Shown here: piece by piece, positions 1 through 5,096 of the stretch
Position numbering within the stretch: the stretch's first letter is position 1
How the letters are laid out: each line of letters opens with the position of its first letter
From: an uncultured Neisseria sp.
GTDB lineage: Bacteria; Pseudomonadota; Gammaproteobacteria; Burkholderiales; Neisseriaceae
Assembly (NCBI GenBank): GCA_927911515.1
Contig: CAKMQH010000232.1
Span: 1 to 5,096, forward strand
Reading direction: 5' to 3'
Length of the DNA: 5,096 nucleotides
The notes under the pieces: generated by a model
The model's database searches: none
Seen by the model: only the letters and a program-made list of their open reading frames with translations
What the model was told of the DNA's origin: nothing
Made by a program: the position numbers and the translations under genes

Positions 1-26
1 GAGATGAGTTGAACCACCGGCCAAGA

Positions 27-58
27 AAAACACTTGGCTACGAAACGCCAAGTGTTTT
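27..58. terminator. Rho-independent terminator of the upstream unit
   Basis: A perfect 12-bp inverted repeat, AAAACACTTGGC (27-38) and GCCAAGTGTTTT (47-58), encloses an 8-nt loop (39-46). T-rich sequence follows on the + strand (55-64), and the A-run on the left gives a T-run on the - strand, so it could work in both directions. It separates cysJ from whatever lies upstream. Bases 1-26 are too short to identify; a TGA at 10-12 could be the end of an upstream reading frame, but nothing supports this. Unlike the other hairpins in the window, this stem is not built from DNA uptake sequences. Confidence 0.85.
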
Positions 59-116
59 ATTCTTGAATCTGTTCAAACCACTGATACACTAGTGTTGCAC
101 TTGAAATCCGAATCCA

Positions 117-128
117 AGGTCGTCTGAA
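117..128 (+). repeat. DNA uptake sequence, AGGTCGTCTGAA dialect
   Basis: Exact AGGTCGTCTGAA in forward orientation upstream of cysJ. Neisserial uptake sequences are bound by the minor pilin ComP and promote uptake of related DNA during transformation. It faces the copy at 215-226 across 86 bp, too far for a compact terminator hairpin. Confidence 0.9.
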
Positions 129-214
129 ACCGATCTCCCCCTCATTCTTCTCCCTCTCCCAATCCAGAATATAACGAAATCGCATTAAATTAAAACCAAG
201 CATTCTTTCCGTTT

Positions 215-226
215 TTCAGACGACCT
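215..226 (-). repeat. DNA uptake sequence, reverse orientation
   Basis: Exact TTCAGACGACCT, the complement of the 12-mer at 117-128. It sits in the cysJ leader about 109 bp before the start codon. It is preceded by a T-run (212-216), as often seen next to such copies in terminators, but no partner arm lies close by. Confidence 0.9.
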
Positions 227-323
227 GTTTACAGTATCACCACTGTTTTCAAAAAAATCACCATTCAACCAAACAATTAAAGCCGCGCAGGCAAACGCTC
301 TGCCTCAAGCTGCCGTCCGCACA

Positions 324-328
324 AAGGA
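324..328 (+). promoter_or_regulatory. Ribosome binding site of cysJ
   Basis: AAGGA lies 6 nt before the ATG at 335. This good match and spacing fix the cysJ start, and the encoded N-terminus runs directly into a CysJ-like region. Confidence 0.8.
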
Positions 329-334
329 ACCGAC

Positions 335-2107
335 ATGACCCCAGCCAACCCGCTTCCCATCGAACTTTCCGCACAACTCGCCGCCCTCTCGCCCACGCAA
401 CTCGCTTGGCTTTCCGGCTACTGCTGGGCGCAAAGTCAAGGGGCGGCGGGCGGTTTGGAGGTTTCCGCTGCTCCTGCCGTTGCCGCCACCGCGCGACGCG
501 TGTTGGTTTTATCCGCCTCGCAAACGGGCAATGCGCGCGGCGTTGCCGAATCTTTACATGCCAAACTTAAAGCCGCAGGCGTAGAAGCTGTGTTGAGCAG
601 CGCGAGTGAATTCAAAAGCAAAACCCTGTCCGATGAAGACATCGTGTTGTTGGTAACATCCACGCAAGGCGAGGGCGAGCCGCCCGAAGAAGCGCTGCCG
701 CTGTATAAATTCGTCTTCGGCAAAAAAGCCCCCGATTTGGGCAAACTCAGTTTCGCCGTTTTAGGTTTGGGCGATTCCTCTTATCCCAATTACTGCCAAG
801 CGGGCAAAGACTTTGATGCCAAATTCGCCGAACTGGGCGCACGTCGTCTGAACGATTTGGGCATCTGCGATTTAGAGTTTCAAAACGCTGCCGACGCATG
901 GGTCAAAGCCGTCGTCCCCAAAGTTGCCGAGCTTGCCGCCCAAGCTGCTGCGCCTACCGCCACACCAGCCACAAACCAAACCGCTGGCGCTGTATATACC
1001 AAAGACAAACCCTATACCGCCACCCTGTCCGTCCGCCAAAAAATCACGTCCCGTTCCGCCGAAAAAGACGTGGAACACATCGAAATCGACCTGTCCGGCT
1101 CTTGCTTGCACTATCAGGCAGGCGATGCGTTGGGCGTAATCCCGCTCAACGATTCGGCTTTGGTTCAAGAAATCCTCGATTTGCACCAATTAAGTGGAGA
1201 AGAAAAAATCCGCCTTTCAGACGACCTCGAAACCGACATTCGCACCGCTCTGACCGAGTCCGCCGACATCACGCAAAACACACCTGCCTTCGTGCAGCAA
1301 TACGCCGAGTTGTCCGGCAGCGAAGCACTCAAAACCACAGCCGCCGACAAAGCCCGATTGGACGCCTACCTTGCCGCCACCCCGCCCGTCGGCGTCTTCG
1401 CCGCCCATCCCCATCCGTTGGACGCGCAAACCCTGTTCCAACTGTTCCGCCCCCAAACCCCACGCCTTTACTCCATCGCCTCCGCGCAAGACGAAGTCGG
1501 CGAAGAAGTCCACCTGACCGTCGGCGTCGTCCGCTTCGAACACCACGGCAACACCTACACCGGAGCAGCATCCGGCTATCTGGGCGAACGTCTTGAAGAA
1601 GGCAGCGAAGTACACGTATTCGTCGAACCCAACCCCAATTTCCGCCTGCCCGCCGACGGCGACACCCCCATCATCATGATAGGCGCAGGCACAGGCATCG
1701 CCCCCTTCCGCGCCTTCATGCAGCAACGCGCCGCCAACGGCGACAGCGGCAAAAACTGGCTCATCTTCGGCAACCAACGCCTCGCCGATGACTTCCTCTA
1801 CCAGCTCGAATGGATCGATTACCGCAAAGACGGCATCCTCACCCGCGCCGACTTGGCATGGAGCAGACAAGGCGAACGCAAAGTCTATGTCCAACACAAA
1901 ATCGCCGAACACGCCGCCGAAGTCTGGAACTGGCTGCAACAAGGCGCACACCTCTACGTCTGCGGCGACGCCACCCGCATGGCGCGCGACGTAGAAACTG
2001 CCCTGCTCGACGTCATCGAAACCCAAGGCAAACTCAGCCGCGACGATGCCGAAGACTATCTCAACGAAATGCGCGAAGACAAACGCTACCAACGCGACGT
2101 TTATTGA
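335..2107 (+). CDS. cysJ: NADPH-sulfite reductase flavoprotein (alpha) subunit CysJ
   Basis: This 590-residue protein carries electrons from NADPH through FAD and FMN to the CysI hemoprotein, which reduces sulfite to sulfide for cysteine synthesis in the cytoplasm. An N-terminal flavodoxin domain (about 54-200) shows the FMN phosphate loop SASQTGNA (60-67), TSTQGEGEPPEEA (108-120) and LGLGDSSY (143-150). A low-complexity Ala/Thr/Pro linker (about 200-218) joins it to the FAD/NADPH reductase part: RLYS (377-380) and GAAS (410-413) bind FAD, while GAGTGIAPFRAF (450-461) and CGDATRMA (543-550) form the NADP site. It ends in KRYQRDVY, with the terminal aromatic residue typical of the family. Length and motifs match enterobacterial CysJ along the whole protein, so it is intact. 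The gene is GC-rich and carries two uptake-like sequences. It stands alone between terminators; its partner cysI is not in the window. Confidence 0.97.
   Translation: MTPANPLPIELSAQLAALSPTQLAWLSGYCWAQSQGAAGGLEVSAAPAVAATARRVLVLSASQTGNARGVAESLHAKLKAAGVEAVLSSASEFKSKTLSDEDIVLLVTSTQGEGEPPEEALPLYKFVFGKKAPDLGKLSFAVLGLGDSSYPNYCQAGKDFDAKFAELGARRLNDLGICDLEFQNAADAWVKAVVPKVAELAAQAAAPTATPATNQTAGAVYTKDKPYTATLSVRQKITSRSAEKDVEHIEIDLSGSCLHYQAGDALGVIPLNDSALVQEILDLHQLSGEEKIRLSDDLETDIRTALTESADITQNTPAFVQQYAELSGSEALKTTAADKARLDAYLAATPPVGVFAAHPHPLDAQTLFQLFRPQTPRLYSIASAQDEVGEEVHLTVGVVRFEHHGNTYTGAASGYLGERLEEGSEVHVFVEPNPNFRLPADGDTPIIMIGAGTGIAPFRAFMQQRAANGDSGKNWLIFGNQRLADDFLYQLEWIDYRKDGILTRADLAWSRQGERKVYVQHKIAEHAAEVWNWLQQGAHLYVCGDATRMARDVETALLDVIETQGKLSRDDAEDYLNEMREDKRYQRDVY
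841..852 (+). repeat. Near-match uptake sequence inside cysJ
   Basis: ACGTCGTCTGAA matches the local 12-mer at 11 of 12 positions, differing at the second base. It lies in the coding sequence near residues 170-173 of CysJ. The 10-base core GTCGTCTGAA is intact, so it may still function in uptake. Confidence 0.55.
1216..1227 (-). repeat. Exact uptake sequence inside cysJ
   Basis: Exact TTCAGACGACCT within the coding region, read through as Leu-Ser-Asp-Asp-Leu (about residues 294-298) between the FMN and FAD parts. The position looks like a tolerant surface stretch, which may be why the 12-mer is accepted there. Confidence 0.85.
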
Positions 2108-2120
2108 TACCGCCCCAAAC

Positions 2121-2166
2121 GAAAGGTCGTCTGAAAAGTCCAAATCGGGTTTTCAGACGACCTTTC
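2121..2166 (+). terminator. cysJ terminator made of an inverted DUS pair
   Basis: Two exact uptake sequences (2124-2135 forward, 2152-2163 reverse) form a perfect 17-bp stem (2121-2137 with 2150-2166) around a 12-nt loop. The stem starts 13 bp after the cysJ stop. Inverted DUS pairs acting as transcription terminators are a well-known neisserial arrangement. This is the intact local reference for the damaged pairs at 4074-4154 and 5013-5047. Confidence 0.92.
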
Positions 2167-2182
2167 GCATCATCAAGCCATT

Positions 2183-2250
2183 TATAGTGGATTAAATTTA
2201 AATCAGGACAAGGCGAGGTAACGCCGTCCTAGTTTAAAGTTACCACTATA
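2183..2250. repeat. Miniature Correia-like repeat (CREE/NEMIS type), 68 bp
   Basis: The element begins with TATAGTGG (2183-2190) and ends with CCACTATA (2243-2250), the ends of Correia elements, which insert at TA. The left arm continues as ATTAAATTTAAATCAGGAC and the right arm is its imperfect complement, so the whole unit folds back: TTTAAA (2197-2202 with 2233-2238), AGGAC with GTCCT (2205-2209, 2226-2230) and GGCG with CGCC (2212-2215, 2222-2225), with loop AGGTAA. Known elements are about 105 or 155 bp, so this one is clearly shorter and seems internally deleted. Correia elements can carry promoters or be RNase III targets; here it lies between the cysJ terminator and the lipoprotein gene. 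Confidence 0.85.
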
Positions 2251-2379
2251 TCTCGCTAAACAAAGCAAACCATTCAGACACACCTTCCACCGCTTATCCC
2301 ATTTGCTTTACCCTTTATCTCAACCCAGCTAACATACAAAATTCATCGTCATTTCCATCCAACACAAAACCCGATTTAT

Positions 2380-2406
2380 TTGTTACAAACCGCAGCGGGA
2401 TATGAT
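2380..2406 (+). promoter_or_regulatory. Possible promoter of the lipoprotein gene
   Basis: TTGTTA (2380-2385) and TATGAT (2401-2406) resemble -35 and -10 boxes, but their 15-bp spacing is shorter than usual. Transcription from here would begin at about 2413, just upstream of the ATG at 2441, which agrees with that start and against the ATG at 2402. The remaining leader (2251-2379) shows nothing else I can identify. Confidence 0.3.
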
Positions 2407-2424
2407 GAACATCGAAAAAGTGCA

Positions 2425-2431
2425 AAGAAGG
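2425..2431 (+). promoter_or_regulatory. Ribosome binding site deciding the lipoprotein start
   Basis: AAGAAGG lies 9 nt before the ATG at 2441. The alternative in-frame ATG at 2402 would add 13 charged residues in front of the signal peptide and has only a weak site. The downstream paralogue also begins exactly 19 residues before its lipid-box cysteine, which supports 2441. Confidence 0.7.
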
Positions 2432-2440
2432 TTATCAATA

Positions 2441-3241
2441 ATGAAGACATTCAATAAAAAGCTGGCTGTATTGGCAGGTCTGCTGGTTATGGCGGCATGT
2501 ACAAATCAATCAAACTTAACTCTGGATGGAAAACAAAATGTCCAAGCTGCTAAAACCAAGCAGAAAAATTCACCTCCCCTTCATTTTGAATGTCATCCCT
2601 CCGAAAATAAATTCAATACACTCCCAGAAATCCCCCCACCTTTACCTAATGTTACAAGTATACCAATCAGTTTAGCGCAACAGAGAAAATCGGCTTTTAG
2701 AGATGAAACCAAACGTCTCGCTATCCCTATGAACAAAGAACTGATTATTCCCAAATTGCAGGAGTTAGGTTTTATAGAAGATAGCAGTAACGAAATCTAT
2801 GAAAAAAATTTCGGAAAGAAAAATATGTATGATACTGTTAACTATAATGAAAATATTTTTTCTATAACTATCACTTTAAAAGACATTATCGATCAAGGAT
2901 GTCCATATTATATCAATATTCATCATGTAAATAACGAGGTAAACGGCGTAGAAATATTGATTGGAAACGATGGACTTATCTTAAAAGACACCACCATTCC
3001 CGATCTAGTCATCTCTACCATCAACCATAAAAACAAGCCTGAAAACCTGTTTAAAGACCTGTTGGACAAACATATTCAAAACATCGAAGCCTTTAAACAG
3101 AAACAGCTGCTTAATGAAGAGCTGATCAGTACGCGTGCCGTATACGATGGCATTGCCTATGAAATCAACTCGTTCGGTGGAGGCAGGGAAACAATGCTGC
3201 AAATTTATCGATATAAAACCCTAAAGAAAGCCCATAACTGA
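2441..3241 (+). CDS. Predicted lipoprotein of unknown function, first of a tandem pair
   Basis: The 266-residue product starts with a lipoprotein signal peptide: basic MKTFNKK, hydrophobic 8-17, and a lipid box VMAAC with the modified cysteine at position 20. Met at -3 is a slightly unusual box residue. After cleavage the protein should be lipid-anchored in the envelope. The mature part has a Lys/Gln-rich linker (about 27-45), the motif HFECHPSE (49-56), a Pro-rich stretch (61-75), a likely helix around KELIIPKLQELGF (99-111), a beta-rich middle (140-182) with Cys154 in GCPYY, and a helical basic stretch (about 200-222) before the conserved TRAVYDG and LQIYRYK tail. Cys51 and Cys154 are kept in the paralogue and could form a disulfide. 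I do not recognise a family or function. It is clearly more AT-rich than cysJ and nadE. The next gene begins 33 bp later and is probably co-transcribed. Confidence 0.85.
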   Translation: MKTFNKKLAVLAGLLVMAACTNQSNLTLDGKQNVQAAKTKQKNSPPLHFECHPSENKFNTLPEIPPPLPNVTSIPISLAQQRKSAFRDETKRLAIPMNKELIIPKLQELGFIEDSSNEIYEKNFGKKNMYDTVNYNENIFSITITLKDIIDQGCPYYINIHHVNNEVNGVEILIGNDGLILKDTTIPDLVISTINHKNKPENLFKDLLDKHIQNIEAFKQKQLLNEELISTRAVYDGIAYEINSFGGGRETMLQIYRYKTLKKAHN

Positions 3242-3274
3242 TTACGACAAAGACCAAATAAAGAAAGTAAAATC

Positions 3275-4045
3275 ATGGATATAGTCCATAAAAAGCTGAT
3301 GGTATTGGCTGGTTTGCTGGTTATGGCAGCATGTAGTAATCAACCAAACTTGACCCAAGATGGAAAGCAGAATGCAGAAGCCGTTAAAACCGCGGCGCCC
3401 CCGCATTTTGAATGTCACCCTTCCGAGTATAAGTTTAATACGCCTCCTCGGCTTCCGCCTGCAGATCCTGCGGCATACCCGCGATATGAGCCTACGCATT
3501 TCGAGGTAGTTAAACGCCTGCCTATCCCCATGAACAAAGAACTGATTGTTCCTAAATTGCAAGAGTTAGGCTTTATGGAAAACAGCAATAATGAAATCTT
3601 TGAAAAAAATTTCGGGAAGAAAAAACATGTATAGCGCCGCTGACTACCTTGCAAATCTTTTTCTGTAACAATAGTTTTAAAAGACTTTGCCAATCCGGAA
3701 TGTCCGTATGGTGTCGATATATATCATGTCAATAACAAGGTAGACGGCGTGGATGCTTTGATTGGGTATAACGGTCTGATCTTTAAAGACACCACCATCC
3801 CCGATTTAATTATTTCCACCATCGACCATAAAAACAAACCGGACAATCTGTTTAAAAACCTATTGGACAAACATATCCAAAACATCGAAGCCTTTAAACA
3901 GAAACAGCCGCTTAATGAAGAGCTGATCAGTACACGCGCCGTGTATGATGGCATTACTTATGAAATCAATTCTTTTAAAGGCGGCAGGTCAACTAATCTG
4001 CAAATCTATCGATATAAAGACAAGTCAAACAAAAAATCTCATTAA
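3275..4045 (+). pseudogene. Second lipoprotein paralogue, disrupted by two compensating single-base indels
   Basis: The gene starts with MDIVHKKL and a signal peptide with lipid box VMAAC (Cys20), parallel to its upstream neighbour. Against that copy, an extra A in the A6 run at 3620-3625 throws the frame into a TAG stop at 3632-3634, giving 119 residues. A missing T in the T5 run at 3658-3662 restores it. Corrected, it would encode about 256 residues with HFECHPSE, ECPYG and TRAVYDG all kept. The last 83 aligned residues up to IYRYK match the first copy at 72 positions. The Pro-rich linker after HFECHPSE differs in length and sequence. The weak site AAGAAAG (3261-3267) precedes the ATG. It may be a true pseudogene, a slippage-switched gene, or an intact gene with sequencing errors; the last seems most likely because nadE shows the same kind of damage. 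Confidence 0.8.
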
Positions 4046-4073
4046 AACACGGGAGCCAACCGCTCATGACATA

Positions 4074-4154
4074 GGTCTCTGAAAACCTCAAACCGACAAT
4101 ATTGCAAACACGACAATCGGTTTCGCAATGCCAAACCTGTGTTTTCAGACGACC
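4074..4154 (+). terminator. Possible terminator: widely spaced inverted DUS pair, left arm lacking one base
   Basis: The left arm GGTCTCTGAAAAC (4074-4086) is an uptake sequence lacking the central G of GGTCGTCTGAAAAC. The right arm GTTTTCAGACGACC (4141-4154) is the reverse orientation, matching 11 of 12 at 4144-4155. They would pair over 13 bp with one bulged base across a 54-nt loop, which is long for a terminator. Inside the loop AAACCGA (4090-4096) can pair with TCGGTTT (4117-4123), and CGACAAT occurs twice (4094-4100 and 4111-4117). It sits between the second lipoprotein gene and nadE. Its role as terminator is inferred from position. Confidence 0.45.
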
Positions 4155-4185
4155 CGTCCATATGCCGCAGCCTTTCAAAATCGGG

Positions 4186-4191
4186 TATGAT
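4186..4191 (+). promoter_or_regulatory. Possible -10 box upstream of nadE
   Basis: TATGAT lies 27 bp before the nadE start, in the context CGGGTATGAT, similar to CGGGATATGAT before the first lipoprotein gene. The expected -35 area (about 4163-4168) is a poor match, so this is only tentative. Confidence 0.25.
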
Positions 4192-4205
4192 TCCCCCTTT
4201 CAAAT

Positions 4206-4211
4206 CAGGAG
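4206..4211 (+). promoter_or_regulatory. Ribosome binding site of nadE
   Basis: CAGGAG lies 7 nt before the ATG at 4219. It selects this start over the in-frame ATGs further upstream (such as 4102), which would add residues running through an uptake sequence that do not belong to the protein. Confidence 0.75.
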
Positions 4212-4218
4212 CCTGACT

Positions 4219-5008
4219 ATGCAGACGCAAGCCGTTATCCGCCATATTGCCGACTGGCTGAAAAACTATGCCGCCGCCGCACACGCCAAAGGGTTTGTCG
4301 TCGGCGTTTCCGGCGGTATCGATTCCGCAGTCGTTTCCGCCATCGCAGCACGGACGGGGCTGAAGGTTCTGCTGCTTGAAATGCCCATCCGCCAAAAAGC
4401 CGACCAAGTCAGCCGCGCGCAGGAACACATCCGCCGGTTGGAACAGGCGTTTCCCAACGTCAGCGGGATGCGTGTGGATTTGCGCCGACTTTCGATACCT
4501 TTGCCGCCGATGTCGAAGTCGATGAAACCGAGTTCCCCGCCAAACAGCTCGCGCTTGCCAACGCCCGCAGCCGCCTGCGAATGCTGACGCTTTATTACTA
4601 TGGTCAGCTAAACGGTTTGCTGGTTACCGGTACGGGCAACAAAATCGAAGATTTCGGCGTGGGCTTTTCACCAAATACGGCGACGGCGGCGTAGACATCA
4701 GCCCGATTGCCGATTTGACCAAAACGCAGATTTATCAAATTGCCGCCGAACTGGACATCGCCGAGTCCATCCAAAAAGCCGTACCGACCGACGGGCTTTG
4801 GGATACCGAACGCACGGACGAAGAACAGATGGGCGCAAGCTATCCCGAACTCGAATGGGCGATGAGCGTTTACGGTACGCGCCGTCCCGAAGATTTTGAA
4901 GGCAGGCAGCGCGAAGTCTTGGAAATCTACACCCGCCTGCACAAAGCCATGCAACACAAAGTCAATCCGATTCCCGTCTGCAACATTCCCGAAGAGATGC
5001 TGAAATAA
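4219..5008 (+). pseudogene. nadE: Ammonia-dependent NAD+ synthetase NadE, with two single-base frameshifts as written
   Basis: NadE amidates deamido-NAD to NAD+ with ATP and ammonia, the last step of NAD synthesis in the cytoplasm. The frame opens with MQTQAVIRHIADWL and contains the ATP-pyrophosphatase loop SGGIDS (31-36). It shifts after about residue 88: a base is missing near 4483 and the sequence goes on one frame back with FDTFAADVEVDETEF and TGTGNKIEDF. A second base is missing in the T4 run at 4665-4668, where GFFTKYGDGG is expected, and the third frame continues with VDISPIADLTKTQ, VPTDGLWDTERTDEEQMG and ends PEEMLK. Without correction the first frame stops at 4585-4587 (122 residues); corrected it gives about 263 residues, normal for NadE. 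All motifs survive, and NadE is usually essential, so sequencing error is likelier than true loss. Confidence 0.9.
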
Positions 5009-5012
5009 ACAA

Positions 5013-5047
5013 GGGGTCGTCTAGAAACGGTTTCAGAACGACCTTTC
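5013..5047 (+). terminator. nadE terminator: inverted DUS pair with an extra A in each arm
   Basis: The hairpin starts just after the nadE stop. The left arm GGTCGTCTAGAAA (5015-5027) is the uptake sequence with an extra A at 5023. The right arm TTTCAGAACGACC (5031-5043) has an extra A at 5037/5038. They still pair over 12 bp with two bulges around a 3-nt loop. The intact equivalent is the cysJ terminator at 2121-2166. The left arm is also preceded by G4 where AAGG would be expected. The remaining 5048-5096 shows nothing I can identify. Confidence 0.7.
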
Positions 5048-5096
5048 AAAACAAAGAGGGTTGAAATCCGTCAAACATTGCTCCAAAATATCGAAT

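Larger units (their letters stand above)
59..334 (+). other. Non-coding leader upstream of cysJ
   Basis: This stretch has no convincing gene. It holds two uptake sequences in opposite orientation (117-128 and 215-226), a 10-bp palindrome ACACTAGTGT (86-95) and a pyrimidine-rich tract (134-160) with a single purine. The cysJ promoter should lie here because a terminator closes the upstream unit, but I find no well-spaced -35/-10 pair; AT-rich sequence at 175-215 and 227-290 is the likeliest area. CysB-type control is known for cys genes in enteric bacteria, but no operator can be recognised here. Confidence 0.5.
2441..4045 (+). repeat. Tandem gene duplication
   Basis: Two homologous units, 2441-3241 and 3275-4045, lie head to tail. 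Similarity is highest toward the 3' ends: 3077-3107 and 3878-3908 are 31 identical bases, offset by 801, and a second 24-base identity follows one mismatch later. The middle linker and several N-terminal stretches have diverged, so the duplication is not recent, or the 3' ends have been kept alike by gene conversion. Direct repeats of this kind could recombine to give one-copy or chimeric loci. Confidence 0.88.

Noticed and set aside
86..95. Palindrome ACACTAGTGT as an operator
   Set aside because: It is a single 10-bp palindrome about 240 bp from the start codon, with no second site and no recognised promoter nearby.
134..160. Pyrimidine-rich tract as a functional element
   Set aside because: It is short, not a simple repeat, and nothing nearby suggests slippage or a structured RNA.
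898..1596. 232-residue Arg/Pro/His-rich open frame in another + frame of cysJ
   Set aside because: The composition is typical of an out-of-frame reading of GC-rich coding DNA, while the overlapping CysJ frame is conserved throughout.
1217..2143. 308-residue open frame on the minus strand opposite cysJ
   Set aside because: It is the antisense shadow of a GC-rich, well-conserved gene. Its product is low-complexity (Gly/Ala/Val/Phe), has no motif, and has no supporting start signal.
2402..2440. Upstream ATG giving the first lipoprotein a 13-residue extension
   Set aside because: It would bury the signal peptide behind charged residues, has a weak ribosome site, and the paralogue lacks such an extension.
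3242..3274. Promoter between the two lipoprotein genes
   Set aside because: The gap is only 33 bp with no -35/-10 pair, so co-transcription is simpler.
3749..4045. Separate 98-residue gene starting at an internal ATG
   Set aside because: It is the C-terminal part of the second lipoprotein; homology with the first copy continues upstream to 3664 in the same frame, and there is no ribosome site.
4715..5008. Separate 97-residue gene
   Set aside because: It is the C-terminal part of NadE after the second frameshift; the family sequence continues upstream without a break.

Overview
The window reads as chromosomal DNA from a commensal Neisseria. The main clue is the repeated 12-mer AGGTCGTCTGAA (or its complement TTCAGACGACCT), a dialect of the neisserial DNA uptake sequence (DUS) with T where the meningococcal/gonococcal core GCCGTCTGAA has C. 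I recall this dialect from the N. mucosa/N. sicca type of commensals. A Correia-type terminal inverted repeat (TATAGTGG...CCACTATA) and the two recognisable housekeeping proteins fit the same genus.

Layout, all on the + strand. 1-58: end of an upstream unit with a strong hairpin terminator. 59-334: non-coding leader with two DUS. 335-2107: intact cysJ, the flavoprotein subunit of NADPH-sulfite reductase, closed by a terminator made of two inverted DUS (2121-2166). 2183-2250: a 68-bp miniature Correia-like element. 2441-3241: an intact AT-rich gene for a predicted lipoprotein of unknown function. 3275-4045: a tandem paralogue of it, broken by two compensating single-base frame changes. 4074-4154: a widely spaced inverted DUS pair. 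4219-5008: nadE, ammonia-dependent NAD synthetase, readable only if two single-base deletions are corrected. 5013-5047: a damaged DUS-pair hairpin after nadE.

The genes do not form one pathway. cysJ serves sulfate/sulfite assimilation, nadE serves NAD synthesis, and the lipoprotein pair between them is an AT-rich insert with no DUS of its own. Each unit appears to be bounded by its own DUS-type terminator.

The strongest observation is a gradient of damage. Reading frame and DUS are perfect up to about 3600. From about 3620 to the end there are seven single-base indels, in the second lipoprotein gene, two DUS-type hairpins and nadE, while the amino-acid motifs around them stay conserved. This looks more like low-quality sequence toward a contig end than like real gene decay, but reads would be needed to decide. 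The candidates for new biology are the uncharacterised tandem lipoprotein family and the Correia miniature, which looks like a deletion between two short direct repeats. I see no RNA gene, CRISPR array, phage or defence system.
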